DNA of 64,000 nucleotides. Origin: Pseudomonas batumici. GTDB taxonomy: Bacteria; Pseudomonadota; Gammaproteobacteria; Pseudomonadales; Pseudomonadaceae. How positions within the stretch are numbered: the stretch's first letter is position 1; the number at the start of each line of letters is the position of its first letter. Of the stretch, positions 7,952 to 16,444 are shown in pieces. Position numbers and translations under genes: made by a program. Below the pieces are notes generated by a model. That model was not told the DNA's origin. It did not search any database and was given only the letters and a program-made list of their open reading frames with translations. The stretch covers positions 124,001 through 188,000 of the forward strand of contig NZ_JXDG01000061.1 in NCBI RefSeq assembly GCF_000820515.1, given 5' to 3'.

Positions 7952-9493
7952 TCAATCCGACAGCTTCGCCGCCAACGCCTTGACCCGCGCCAGATCGCCC
8001 TTGGCGACCTTGGCCACCCCCGCGCCGTACTCCGGGTCAGCCTTGTAGAGGTACGACAGCATGATGTGCTTGCTCTCGTCATCGGTGTCCGCCAGGGAAC
8101 CGCCGAAGTTCTCGATCAGGTCCTGCTTTTCCTTCTGGCTGTAGGAGCGGTACAGGTCCCCGGCCTGCTTGAAGTTCTGCTCGTGCTGGATCTTCGCCTG
8201 CTGGGTGCTGCCCGCCAGGGCCAACTGGCTGTAGCGGGCCGCCGCCGGCTCTTCGCGGGGCAACAGGCGGCTGGGCTGGTAGTTCACCCCGGTGCTGCTG
8301 TGACCGCTGTTCATCGCGCCATCCTGGTTGCCGTTGTTGACCGCGACTTTCGCCGCGTTGATCGGCAATTGCAGGGCATTCGGCCCCAGGCGATACATCT
8401 GGGTGTCGGCATAGGCGAAGACCCGGCCCTGCAACAGGCGGTCCTCGGACGGCTCGATCCCCGGCACCAGGTTGGCCGGGGCCATGGCCACCTGCTCGGT
8501 CTCCTGGAAGACATTGACCGGGTTGCGATCCAGGACCATCTGCCCGACCTTGCGTTCAGGCACGCCCGGCCAGATCTTGGTGGCATCCAGCGGATCGAAG
8601 TCGAACTTACCCAGCTCCTGTGGCGTCAGAACCTGAATATAGAGATCCCACTTCGGAAAGTTGCCCTTGTTGATATGCGCCACCAGGTCGTGAGTCATAT
8701 GACTGTAATCTTTGCCCTGCACTTCGACGACCGATTTTGGATCCAAGTTTCGAATCCCTTGCAAACTCTTCCAATGGAACTTGACGTAGTGCACTTCGCC
8801 CTTGGCATTAATCAATTTATAAGCATGCACGCCATTGCCATCCATCTCCCGGTAACTGGCCGGCGTACCGGAGTCCGAATACAACTCGGTCAGGGTGCGG
8901 GTGGCTTCAGGTACATGGGAGAAGAAGTCGAAGCGACGTGAGTCGTCATCGAGGTTGCTCCGCGGATCCGGCTTGAAGGCGTGCACCATGTCCGGGAACT
9001 TGATGGCATCGCGAATGAAGAAAGTCGGGAAGTTGTTGCCCACCAGGTCCCAGTTACCGTCGCTGGTGTAGAACTTGGTGGCGAACCCGCGAGGATCGCG
9101 CAGGGTCTCGGGCGAGTGGTTACCGTGGACCACCGCCGAGAAACGCACGAACACCGGGGTGGCGGTGCCGGCGGCAAACACCTTGGCCTTGGTCAGGTCG
9201 CTCAGGTCATCGGTGACGGTAAAGGTGCCGTGGGCACCGGTGCCGCGCGCATGCACGACACGCTCCGGAATACGCTCGCGGTCGAAGCGCTGGAGTTTCT
9301 GGATCAGTTGCACGTCCTGCAGCAACACCGGCCCGCCGGCCCCCGCGGTCTGCGAGTTCTGGTTGTCGCCGACGGCGGCACCGTTGTCCCGGGTCAGGGT
9401 AGCGGCCTGGACGGACAGGGATAGCAGGCTGGCGCTCAAGACGCACAGCACACGCCGTGAAGAAACGATCCCAAGGGCTGGAATGATGTTCAT
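7952..9493 (-). CDS. katB: Catalase KatB (exported, inducible)
   Basis: Heme catalase of 513 residues, the length known for KatB. A signal peptide (cleavage after VQA) directs it to the periplasm. Catalytic parts are visible: the distal histidine in RVVHARGTGAHG, the distal asparagine region NNFPTFFIRD, and the heme-ligand tyrosine in FAYADTQMYRLG. It converts hydrogen peroxide to water and oxygen. The ATG at 9493 has an AGGAG site; longer in-frame starts lack one. In P. aeruginosa katB is peroxide-induced through OxyR. I looked upstream for a four-part OxyR site and found only weak matches. ankB follows. Confidence 0.95.
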   Translation of the reverse strand: MNIIPALGIVSSRRVLCVLSASLLSLSVQAATLTRDNGAAVGDNQNSQTAGAGGPVLLQDVQLIQKLQRFDRERIPERVVHARGTGAHGTFTVTDDLSDLTKAKVFAAGTATPVFVRFSAVVHGNHSPETLRDPRGFATKFYTSDGNWDLVGNNFPTFFIRDAIKFPDMVHAFKPDPRSNLDDDSRRFDFFSHVPEATRTLTELYSDSGTPASYREMDGNGVHAYKLINAKGEVHYVKFHWKSLQGIRNLDPKSVVEVQGKDYSHMTHDLVAHINKGNFPKWDLYIQVLTPQELGKFDFDPLDATKIWPGVPERKVGQMVLDRNPVNVFQETEQVAMAPANLVPGIEPSEDRLLQGRVFAYADTQMYRLGPNALQLPINAAKVAVNNGNQDGAMNSGHSSTGVNYQPSRLLPREEPAAARYSQLALAGSTQQAKIQHEQNFKQAGDLYRSYSQKEKQDLIENFGGSLADTDDESKHIMLSYLYKADPEYGAGVAKVAKGDLARVKALAAKLSD

Positions 9494-9778
9494 GTCGGAC
9501 TCCTCTGTTTTTTGTAAAGCGCATTCCAATGCGCTGAGCAGAGGCTAGTGACTGATGCGTCATTTTCTAAATAGAAAAGCCTGAAGAGGTCGATTGAGAA
9601 AATAGACGGGTCATTTTCCCGAAGGGCGGGTATTTCGCGCGATGAGTGGCACTTTGCAAACTTTTTGCCACACCCCCGGTCGATAACAGCAGGCGCAGTC
9701 TGCCCCGCGCGTAAGGCAAGATGCTCGCGGCTCAATTACACTGCGCTCACTCCACTCATCTGTAACAAGGAATAACCT

Positions 9779-10192
9779 ATGAGCGTGCTCAGTGAGTTCA
9801 AGGCCTTCGCGGTCAAGGGCAATGTGGTCGACATGGCCGTCGGTATCATCATCGGTGCCGCCTTCGGCAAGATCGTTTCGTCGTTTGTCGGCGATGTGGT
9901 GATGCCACCGGTGGGGCTGCTCATCGGCGGGGTGGACTTCAGTGCCCTGGCCATCACCTTGAAAGCCGCCGACGGCAATGTGCCTGCCGTCGTATTGGCC
10001 TATGGCAAGTTCATTCAGACCTGCATCGACTTCGTGATCGTGGCCTTCGCCATTTTCATGGGGGTCAAGGCCATCAACCGGCTCAAGCGCGAAGAGGCAG
10101 TAGCCCCTAGCCTGCCACCGGTCCCCACCAAGGAAGAGGAATTGCTGGGCGAGATCCGCGACCTGCTCAAGGCGCAGTCAAACAAGCCCTGA
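9779..10192 (+). CDS. mscL: Large-conductance mechanosensitive channel MscL
   Basis: A 137-residue channel subunit with the standard layout: an N-terminal amphipathic helix (SVLSEFKAFAVKGNVVDMAV), TM1 with the GIIIGAAFGKIVSSFVGDVVMP gate region, a periplasmic loop, TM2 (FVIVAFAIFMGVKAIN) and the C-terminal bundle helix (EEELLGEIRDLLK). The homopentamer opens under membrane tension during osmotic downshock. It is divergent from katB across a 285-bp gap and converges on fpr. An AAGGA site precedes the ATG. Confidence 0.96.
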   Translation: MSVLSEFKAFAVKGNVVDMAVGIIIGAAFGKIVSSFVGDVVMPPVGLLIGGVDFSALAITLKAADGNVPAVVLAYGKFIQTCIDFVIVAFAIFMGVKAINRLKREEAVAPSLPPVPTKEEELLGEIRDLLKAQSNKP

Positions 10193-10196
10193 CACA

Positions 10197-10213
10197 GGCA
10201 ACGCGGTGTTGCC
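10197..10213. terminator. Inverted repeat between convergent mscL and fpr
   Basis: GGCAAC-N5-GTTGCC directly between the two stops. There is no strong T-run on either side, so it is at best a weak bidirectional terminator. Confidence 0.4.
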
Positions 10214-10990
10214 CTACCAATAATTTTCCACCGCCACCTGCCCGGGGCGGCGGCTCAGGCTCAGATGCAGGTTCCGTTGCTTGAGCACCGCCCGCGTGTC
10301 GTCAATCATCTGCGGGTTGCCGCAGATCATCACCCGCGAATGCTCGGGGGTCAGCGCCACCCCCGCCACGCGTTCCAGTTCGCCGCTTTCGATCAAGTGG
10401 GTAATGCGCCCGCTCAGCATTCCCGGGCACTGTTCGCGGGTAACCGTTGGAATGAACCGCAGCTTGTGGGCGTACTCGGCCAGGTAATCCCGTTCGCCCA
10501 GGCCGGCGATCAGCTCCCGATAAGCCAACTCGACCGCCTGACGGGCGCTGTAGACGAGGATGATCCGCTCAAAGCGCTCCCATGCCTCGAAATCCTGCAG
10601 GATCGACAGGAACGGAGCCACACCGGTGCCGGTGGCCAGTAACCAGAGGTCACGCCCGCCGACAAAGCGGTCCAGGGTCAGGTAGCCGAACGCTTGCCGA
10701 TCCACCAGCAGGCTGTCCCCCTCACGCAAGCGACTCAACTCGCTGGTGAATTCGCCACCGGGTACTACGATGGAAAAGAACTCGAGGAACTCGTCGTAGG
10801 GCGAGGACACCATCGAATAAGCCCGCCACACGACTCCGCCATCGGACTTGGTCACCCCGAGGCGGGCGAACTGGCCGGCACGAAAACGAAAGCCGGTATC
10901 ACGGCCGGCACGCAAGGTGAACAGGCTTGGCGTCAAGGTCTGGACATCGAGCAGGGCCTGGCGGGTGAACTTCTCGGCGCTGGCGGTCAT
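10214..10990 (-). CDS. fpr: Ferredoxin/flavodoxin-NADP+ reductase
   Basis: A 258-residue bacterial ferredoxin-NADP+ reductase. The FAD-binding motif RAYSMVSSPYD and the NADP-binding GTGVAPFLSIL segment are present, and the protein ends in VENYW as in a Pseudomonas Fpr subgroup. It moves electrons between NADPH and small iron-sulfur or flavin carriers and supports redox homeostasis. I use ATG 10990, which has GGAG at good spacing and opens with MTASAEKFTRQ; the longer frame to 11047 runs into promoter-like sequence. Position beside mscL and katB matches PA4615 from memory. A sharp inverted repeat lies just upstream at 11047-11069. Confidence 0.9.
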   Translation of the reverse strand: MTASAEKFTRQALLDVQTLTPSLFTLRAGRDTGFRFRAGQFARLGVTKSDGGVVWRAYSMVSSPYDEFLEFFSIVVPGGEFTSELSRLREGDSLLVDRQAFGYLTLDRFVGGRDLWLLATGTGVAPFLSILQDFEAWERFERIILVYSARQAVELAYRELIAGLGERDYLAEYAHKLRFIPTVTREQCPGMLSGRITHLIESGELERVAGVALTPEHSRVMICGNPQMIDDTRAVLKQRNLHLSLSRRPGQVAVENYW

Positions 10991-11046
10991 GGCGCTCTCC
11001 GTGAGGTAATGCACTTCAGTGTCGCGCAAAGGGCGCGGGACAAACA

Positions 11047-11069
11047 CCTATACTTTGTAGTGGTATAGG
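11047..11069. promoter_or_regulatory. Operator-like inverted repeat CCTATAC-N9-GTATAGG
   Basis: A perfect 7-bp dyad with a 9-base spacer, about 57 bases upstream of the fpr start. The surrounding 10991-11408 gap is A+T-rich and holds the divergent promoters of fpr and the LuxR gene; no other feature was recognised in that 418-bp gap. The binding protein is unknown. Confidence 0.45.
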
Positions 11070-11408
11070 CTCTTCAAAAAACTTATACATTCTTACATTG
11101 CTTGTATACATCGCACTGAAAACAATACATTACACACAATATCCAACTCCATTTTAACAAGCATTCACAAATAGACATTTCCACAGTGCCATAAACGATC
11201 ACGCCCCTGTCGGCATGCGCCACGAGAAGACACGCCTAACCGATAGCAAAACGCCCTCAATTAGCATGCGACGCGCGATAACTGCGGTTTTTTAAAGTCG
11301 ATAAAAATATCGTCGAGAGGCCGAAAAATATCAGCCTCCGATGCAGAATTTTCCTACACTACCTCCGTCACCTTCGACAGTTACACGCAATCACGGAAGG
11401 GCACTTCA

Positions 11409-12122
11409 ATGGAGAACTGGCAGGATAATCAACTGCACCAGCTCATGAGTGAAAAAGAAGAACAGGCAATCTTCAATGCAGTTTTCAATCTGGCCGTGCA
11501 AATTGGCTTCACCTACGCGTCATTCAGCATAACCACCCTACTCGGAAGCCATCAGACGAACAGCACAAGCTTCAACAACTACCCCAACGAATGGAACAGA
11601 TGCTATCAACGCAACAACTACCAAACGATCGACCCGTTGCTTTTCCACTGTCATCGCTCGGTATTCCCGATCCTCTGGTCCCCGGAGGTCTTTCAATCCG
11701 CTCCGACACTCTGGAGAGACATGCAAGACCATGGGTTGAGACAAGGATGCTCACAGTCCGTCCATGACGTACGCGGTATCGTCAGTACCTTGAGCCTGGC
11801 TCGCCATTCGGTGCCAATTACCACCGATGAGTTCTACAGCAAGGCCGGACAGGTCCTCTGGCTCTGCAACTGGCTGCATTCGGCACTGGCGGACAAGCTG
11901 CTACCAGCCCCACGGCCGGATAACTGCTACCCGCTGTCGCCGCGCGAGGCCGAGATCATGAAGTGGACCGCGGAAGGCAAGACCGCCTCCGAAATCGCCG
12001 GCATCCTCCACCTGACCACGCGCACCGTGGGCTTTCACATGAGCACCATCATGAGGAAGTTCGGGGTCAACAACAAAGCTTCCGCCGTCTTGTGTGCCGC
12101 CAAATCAGGCTTGCTTTTCTGA
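11409..12122 (+). CDS. LuxR-family quorum-sensing regulator without partner synthase (LuxR solo)
   Basis: A 237-residue LuxR protein with an N-terminal autoinducer-binding domain (about 20-165) and a C-terminal LuxR helix-turn-helix (about 175-235; LSPREAEIMKWTAEGKTASEIAGIL). All six residues that line the acyl-homoserine-lactone pocket in the LuxR/TraR family can be placed: W and Y in EWNRCY, D and P in IDPLL, W in FPILW, and a glycine near HDVRG. The HTH glutamate, leucine and glycine are also present. No luxI gene is in the window, so it probably listens to a signal made elsewhere. The gene and its leader are more A+T-rich than flanking genes, suggesting acquisition. Confidence 0.88.
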   Translation: MENWQDNQLHQLMSEKEEQAIFNAVFNLAVQIGFTYASFSITTLLGSHQTNSTSFNNYPNEWNRCYQRNNYQTIDPLLFHCHRSVFPILWSPEVFQSAPTLWRDMQDHGLRQGCSQSVHDVRGIVSTLSLARHSVPITTDEFYSKAGQVLWLCNWLHSALADKLLPAPRPDNCYPLSPREAEIMKWTAEGKTASEIAGILHLTTRTVGFHMSTIMRKFGVNNKASAVLCAAKSGLLF

Positions 12123-12267
12123 ACCAGCACGGAGCGACACGGCAGAGGGATCTGCCATCAGAAGAACAGGCAATCTGCGCCAAACCCACGTAAAATCCCT
12201 CGATCTCCGATTCCCGCTTGTCCTGTCCCCACCCGCGACAGGCAACATCGACGCTCCTGAGCCCTCC

Positions 12268-13392
12268 ATGCCCCTGCTAGAAAGCCCGTTTGCCCAACTC
12301 GACCTGATCCGCCAGCCCGAACAACAGAACGAGCCCCTGCAAGCCTTCGATGCCGCGGATGAGTACCTGCTCGCGCATCTGGCGCAGCAAGGCGTATCGG
12401 CCGAGACCCGAGTGCTGGTGCTCAACGACAGCTTCGGGGCCCTGGCCGGCAGCCTGAGCGGGCATGTGCGGGTGACCAGCAGTGGCGACTCGTTCCTCGG
12501 CGCCCTGGCGCTGGAAAAGAACCTGGCCCGCAACGGCCAGGCCTTCGACGCGGTGCGGCACGTCCCCGCCAGCGAAGCCTGGGACGGGCCGTTCGACCGG
12601 GTGTTGATCCGGGTCCCGAAAACCCTCGCCTTGCTGGAGGAACAGCTGATTCGCCTGCAAGGTCTTCTGGCGCCGGGTGCCCAGGTGATCGCCGGCGCCA
12701 TGATCAAGCACCTGCCCAGGGCTGCCGGCGATCTGCTGGAGCGCTATATCGGCCCGGTGCAAGCGTCCCTGGCGGTGAAAAAGGCCCGCCTGCTGATCGC
12801 CACGCCCCAGGACCGGGAGCCGGCCGTCTCGCCCTACCCGACGCGCTACCGGCTCGATGCGCCGGCCATCGAGCTGCTCAACCATGCCAACGTGTTCTGC
12901 CGTGAAGGCCTGGACATCGGCACCCGGGCGTTCCTGCCCCATCTGCCGGGTAACCTGGGCAGCGCGCAGGTCGCGGACCTGGGGTGCGGCAACGGCGTCC
13001 TGGCCATCGCCAGTGCCCTGCGCAATCCCCAGGCCCACTACACGCTGGTGGACGAGTCGTTCATGGCCGTGCAGTCGGCGCGGGAAAACTGGCGGGCGGC
13101 GCTGGGTGAGCGCGAGGTGCTGATCCGGGCCGGCGACGGCCTCGCCGGGCAAGCGCCGCAATCACTGGACGTGGTGCTGTGCAACCCGCCCTTCCACCAG
13201 CAGCAGGTGGTCGGCGATTTCCTCGCCTGGCGGATGTTCCAGCAGGCGCGTGAAGCGCTGGTGGTGGGCGGTGCGCTGTACATCGTCGGCAACCGTCACC
13301 TGGGTTATCACAGCAAGCTGGCGCGGCTGTTCCGCGGTGTCGAACAAGTGGCGGCGACGCCCAAGTTCGTGATTCTCAAGGCACGTAAATAA
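12268..13392 (+). CDS. rlmG: 23S rRNA (guanine-N2)-methyltransferase RlmG
   Basis: A 374-residue class I SAM-dependent methyltransferase with duplicated N- and C-terminal halves, as in E. coli RlmG (378 residues). Key parts are AADEYLL and VLNDSFGAL in the N-half, HANVFCREGLDIGTR at the junction, the SAM-binding VADLGCGNGVLAIA, and the catalytic NPPFHQQ. RlmG methylates G1835 of 23S rRNA. I chose ATG 12268, which opens MPLLESPFAQLDL as in homologues; the frame continues upstream to 12094 but that part overlaps the luxR end and is not conserved-looking. It may be read from its own promoter in the 145-bp gap. Confidence 0.92.
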   Translation: MPLLESPFAQLDLIRQPEQQNEPLQAFDAADEYLLAHLAQQGVSAETRVLVLNDSFGALAGSLSGHVRVTSSGDSFLGALALEKNLARNGQAFDAVRHVPASEAWDGPFDRVLIRVPKTLALLEEQLIRLQGLLAPGAQVIAGAMIKHLPRAAGDLLERYIGPVQASLAVKKARLLIATPQDREPAVSPYPTRYRLDAPAIELLNHANVFCREGLDIGTRAFLPHLPGNLGSAQVADLGCGNGVLAIASALRNPQAHYTLVDESFMAVQSARENWRAALGEREVLIRAGDGLAGQAPQSLDVVLCNPPFHQQQVVGDFLAWRMFQQAREALVVGGALYIVGNRHLGYHSKLARLFRGVEQVAATPKFVILKARK

Positions 13393-13421
13393 CCACCGCT
13401 GTCCCCTGCAAAACGCCGAAC

Positions 13422-13521
13422 TGTAGGAGCCGGCTTGCTGCGGGCGGCGTTCCGACGATGACGGCCGCAAGGACGCTGCAGGACTCAAGGGCCTCATCGC
13501 CAGCAAGCCGGCTCCCACAAG
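13422..13521. repeat. REPIN
   Basis: Inverted REP pair between rlmG and the convergent cio operon end. The left arm is GTAGGAGCCGGCTTGCTG followed by the same GCGGGCGGCGTTCCGACGAT variant seen at 4914. The right arm is CATCGCCAGCAAGCCGGCTC. Confidence 0.85.
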
Positions 13522-13529
13522 GTCAGTCG

Positions 13530-13697
13530 CTAGTGAGTGGTCAACCCGGCCGCATTCATGAACAGCCGCATCAGGCTGGCCACCACGAACAGCGCCAGCA
13601 CGCTCCCCGTCCAGATGATCGCCAGCCAGCCGAGGCGTTGCCAGAGCGGTTTCTTTTCCGCCGCCTCGATCTCGTGCAAAGAAGGTTTGCCTGTCAT
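13530..13697 (-). CDS. DUF2474 small membrane protein of the cyanide-insensitive oxidase
   Basis: A 55-residue protein, MTGKPSLHEIEAAEKKPLWQ at the start, with one transmembrane helix (about 22-45: LGWLAIIWTGSVLALFVVASLM) and a short polar tail ending TTH. DUF2474 proteins are encoded right after cioB in Pseudomonas. By analogy with the small CydX/CydH subunits they may stabilise the two-subunit bd-type oxidase; that role is inferred. It is the third gene of the cioA-cioB operon, 89 bases downstream of cioB, behind a strong hairpin. Confidence 0.82.
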   Translation of the reverse strand: MTGKPSLHEIEAAEKKPLWQRLGWLAIIWTGSVLALFVVASLMRLFMNAAGLTTH

Positions 13698-13721
13698 GAC
13701 CCCAGTCCTCGTCGTTCAAGC

Positions 13722-13749
13722 GCGATGGCGTTGCTGAACACGCCATCGC
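13722..13749 (-). promoter_or_regulatory. Strong intra-operon hairpin between cioB and the DUF2474 gene
   Basis: A perfect 10-bp stem, GCGATGGCGT and its complement, with an 8-base loop, lies in the 89-base gap after cioB. It lacks a U-run, so it may stabilise or process the messenger and lower expression of the small third gene rather than terminate it fully. Confidence 0.5.
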
Positions 13750-13786
13750 CAACCTGCCCGCCCCTGCGCGGAACGGGCGCGGCACA

Positions 13787-14794
13787 CTAGTGATAACCGT
13801 CCTCGTGGGTCACCTTGCCGCGGAACACGTAGTAGCTCCAGAAGGTGTAACCCAGGATGAACGGGATGATGAACAAGGTGCCCACCAGCATGAAGCCCTG
13901 GCTCTGCGGCGGCGCGGCGGCGTCCCAGATCGAGATGGACGGCGGCACGATATGCGGCCACAAGCTGATGCCCAAGCCGCTGTAGCCAAGGAAAATCAAC
14001 GCCAGGGTCAGCAGGAACGGCGTGTAGTGGGCATTGCGCGCCACCGCCCGCAGCAAACCGTACAGCGTCACCAGCACCAGGATCGGCACCGGCAGGAACC
14101 AGAACAGGTTCGGCAGGGTGAACCAGCGCGCGGCGATCTCGGCGTGGGTCAGCGGCGTCCAGATACTGACCACCCCGATCACCGCCAGCACCACATAAGC
14201 CAGGGGCCGCGCCAGGTCGTGCATCTGCTCCTGCAACTTGCCCTCGGTCTTCATGATCAGCCAGGTGCAGCCGAGCAAGGCATAGGCCACCACCAGCGCC
14301 ACGCCACAGAACATCGTGAAGGGGGTCAGCCAGTCCAGCGAACCGCCGGCGAACTGGCGGTCGACCACCGGGATACCATCGATGAAAGCCCCCAGCGCCA
14401 CGCCCTGGAAGAAGGTCGCGGTCAGCGAGCCGCCGATGAAGGCCTTGTCCCAGATATGCCGCTTGTGCTCCTTGGCCTTGAAGCGGAACTCGAAGGCCAC
14501 GCCCCGGAAGATCAGGCCGACCAGCATCAGGATCAACGGCAGGTAGAGCGCCGACAGCACCACCGAATAGGCCAGCGGAAACGCGCCGAACATGGCCGCG
14601 CCGCCCAGTACCAGCCAGGTCTCGTTGCCGTCCCAGACCGGCGCGACGGTGTTCATCATCACGTCGCGGTCGCGCTCGCCCTCGACGAAGGGGAAGAGAA
14701 TGCCAATCCCCAGGTCGAAACCATCCATGACCACATACATCATGATGCCGAAGATGATGATCACGGCCCAGATCAGCGGAAGATCAATACCCAT
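13787..14794 (-). CDS. cioB: Cyanide-insensitive terminal oxidase subunit II
   Basis: A 335-residue CydB-family inner-membrane protein with about eight transmembrane helices. Diagnostic are the N-terminal WAVIIIFGIMMYVVMDGFDLGIG and WDGNETWLVLGGAAMFGAFP. With CioA it forms the bd-type quinol oxidase that reduces oxygen without pumping protons and tolerates cyanide. The start lies 3 bases after the cioA stop, so the two subunits are translationally linked. The C-terminus FRGKVTHEDGYH is typical of the Cio branch. Confidence 0.95.
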   Translation of the reverse strand: MGIDLPLIWAVIIIFGIMMYVVMDGFDLGIGILFPFVEGERDRDVMMNTVAPVWDGNETWLVLGGAAMFGAFPLAYSVVLSALYLPLILMLVGLIFRGVAFEFRFKAKEHKRHIWDKAFIGGSLTATFFQGVALGAFIDGIPVVDRQFAGGSLDWLTPFTMFCGVALVVAYALLGCTWLIMKTEGKLQEQMHDLARPLAYVVLAVIGVVSIWTPLTHAEIAARWFTLPNLFWFLPVPILVLVTLYGLLRAVARNAHYTPFLLTLALIFLGYSGLGISLWPHIVPPSISIWDAAAPPQSQGFMLVGTLFIIPFILGYTFWSYYVFRGKVTHEDGYH

Positions 14795-14797
14795 GAT

Positions 14798-16231
14798 TCA
14801 GTTCCCCTTGTTCAGGCTGTGGGCGTCTTCGGCGCCGTCATCGGCGGCGGAGAGCGGACGGGCCGGCGTGCGTTTCTGGCCGGGGCCACCGTGGCTCGAC
14901 TCAGCCCCTTCGTTGGTGATAGGGCCTTTGCGCACCAGGCGCATCATGTAGCCCAGGCCGGCACCGAACAGCGAGAAATAGACCACGACGAACAGTGCCA
15001 GGGTAATGCTCATTTGCACCAGCGTGTGCCCGGACGAAGCATCCGCCGTGCGCATCAGGCCGTAGACCACCCAGGGCTGGCGACCGATTTCCGTGGTGAA
15101 CCAGCCGGCCAGGATCGCGATCAGGCCCGACGGCCCCATCCACAGCGCCAGGTGCAGGAACAGGCGGTTGCTGTAGAGGCGCTCACGCTTGCGCAGCCAC
15201 AGGCTCCACAGCCCGGTGAAGATCATCAGGAAACCGAGGCCGACCATGACCCGGAACGACCAGAACACGATGGTCGAATTCGGCCGGTCCTGCGCCGGGA
15301 ACTCCTTGAGCGCCGGCACCTGCTTGTCCAGGCTGTGGGTCAGGATCAGGCTGCCCAGGTAGGGAATCTCCACGGCGAAGCGGGTCTTCTCGGCCTGCAT
15401 GTCCGGCAGGCCGAAGAGGATCAGCGGGGTCGCCTCGTTGCCGACATTTTCCCAGTGACCTTCGATGGCGGCGATCTTCGCCGGCTGGTGCTCGAGGGTG
15501 TTGAGACCATGGAAGTCACCGATGACCGCCTGGATCGGCGCCACGATCAGCGCCATCCACATGGCCATCGAGAGCATGGTGCGGATCGCCGGATTATCGC
15601 GGCCGCGCAACAGGTGCCAGGCCGCCGACGCACCGACGAAGAAGGCCGTCGCGACAAAGGCCGCCGTGGCCATGTGCATCAAGCGAAAAGGGAAGGACGG
15701 GTTGAACACCACCGCCAGCCAGTCCACCGGGATCACCCGGCCATCGACGATTTCGTAGCCCTGGGGTGTCTGCATCCAGCTGTTGGAAGAGAGAATCCAG
15801 AAGGTCGAGACCAGCGTACCGATGGCCACCATCACCGTGGAGAAGAAATGCAGGCCGCGGCCGACGCGGTTCCAACCGAACAACATGACGCCGAGGAAAC
15901 CGGCTTCGAGGAAGAACGCGGTGAGCACTTCGTAGGTCAGCAGCGGCCCGGTGATCGCGCCGGCGAAGTCGGAGAAGCGGCTCCAGTTGGTCCCGAACTG
16001 ATAGGCCATGACCAGCCCGGACACCACCCCCATGCCGAAGTTGACGGCAAAGATCTTCGACCAGAAGTGGTACAGATCGCGGTAGGTGTCGTTGTGCGTC
16101 TTCAGCCACAAGCCTTCGAGTACCGCCAGGTAACTCGCCAGGCCGATGGTGATCGCCGGGAACAGGATATGGAAGGAGATGGTGAATGCAAACTGGATTC
16201 GGGCGAGATCTAGCGCCTCCAAACCGAACAT
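14798..16231 (-). CDS. cioA: Cyanide-insensitive terminal oxidase subunit I
   Basis: A 477-residue CydA-family subunit carrying the heme groups. The N-terminal histidine in TISFHILFPA, the quinol-site region and the GRQPW motif (IGRQPWVVYGLMRT) are present. It is shorter than E. coli CydA because the Q-loop is short, as in CIO oxidases. It oxidises ubiquinol at the inner membrane. It is the first gene of cioA-cioB-DUF2474. A perfect ANR/FNR site lies 21 bases upstream of the start (separate entry). In P. aeruginosa ANR represses cioAB under low oxygen, which would fit an operator close to the start. Confidence 0.95.
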   Translation of the reverse strand: MFGLEALDLARIQFAFTISFHILFPAITIGLASYLAVLEGLWLKTHNDTYRDLYHFWSKIFAVNFGMGVVSGLVMAYQFGTNWSRFSDFAGAITGPLLTYEVLTAFFLEAGFLGVMLFGWNRVGRGLHFFSTVMVAIGTLVSTFWILSSNSWMQTPQGYEIVDGRVIPVDWLAVVFNPSFPFRLMHMATAAFVATAFFVGASAAWHLLRGRDNPAIRTMLSMAMWMALIVAPIQAVIGDFHGLNTLEHQPAKIAAIEGHWENVGNEATPLILFGLPDMQAEKTRFAVEIPYLGSLILTHSLDKQVPALKEFPAQDRPNSTIVFWSFRVMVGLGFLMIFTGLWSLWLRKRERLYSNRLFLHLALWMGPSGLIAILAGWFTTEIGRQPWVVYGLMRTADASSGHTLVQMSITLALFVVVYFSLFGAGLGYMMRLVRKGPITNEGAESSHGGPGQKRTPARPLSAADDGAEDAHSLNKGN

Positions 16232-16251
16232 AATGCTTCCTCTGTCAGGTA

Positions 16252-16265
16252 TTGATCCGGATCAA
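16252..16265. promoter_or_regulatory. ANR/FNR box upstream of cioA
   Basis: TTGATCCGGATCAA is a perfect match to the FNR/ANR consensus TTGAT-N4-ATCAA. It is 21 bases from the cioA start and 180 bases from the divergent MFS start. Closeness to cioA suggests repression of the oxidase when ANR is active at low oxygen, as known in P. aeruginosa. Confidence 0.8.
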
Positions 16266-16444
16266 TCAACGTTGAAAGAGTAGTCCCATTCCGACGAGCT
16301 GCCTGCGTGGTCTTTTGCCGCGTGACAGGTTGTCTCAGCTCAGATGCCCTTCTGATCCGCAAAAAAAACCCGTGCGACTCAGCAACTTATTGTTACACCC
16401 AAATGATAACCTCTGCTTTTCCCTCGCCCCCGACCGAGCCCGCG

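Noticed and set aside
9494..9660. OxyR binding site before katB
   Set aside because: ATAG half-sites are present (near 9572 and 9603) but the four-part spacing of ATAG-N7-CTAT is not met. OxyR control remains likely from known biology but is not shown by this sequence.
9645..9670. Sigma-54 promoter (TGGCACTTTGCA) between katB and mscL
   Set aside because: The GG to GC distance is too short for a sigma-54 promoter.
13790..16213. An 807-codon plus-strand open frame opposite cioA-cioB
   Set aside because: Antisense shadow spanning two real genes. Composition is dominated by His, Gln and Arg and there is no ribosome-binding site.
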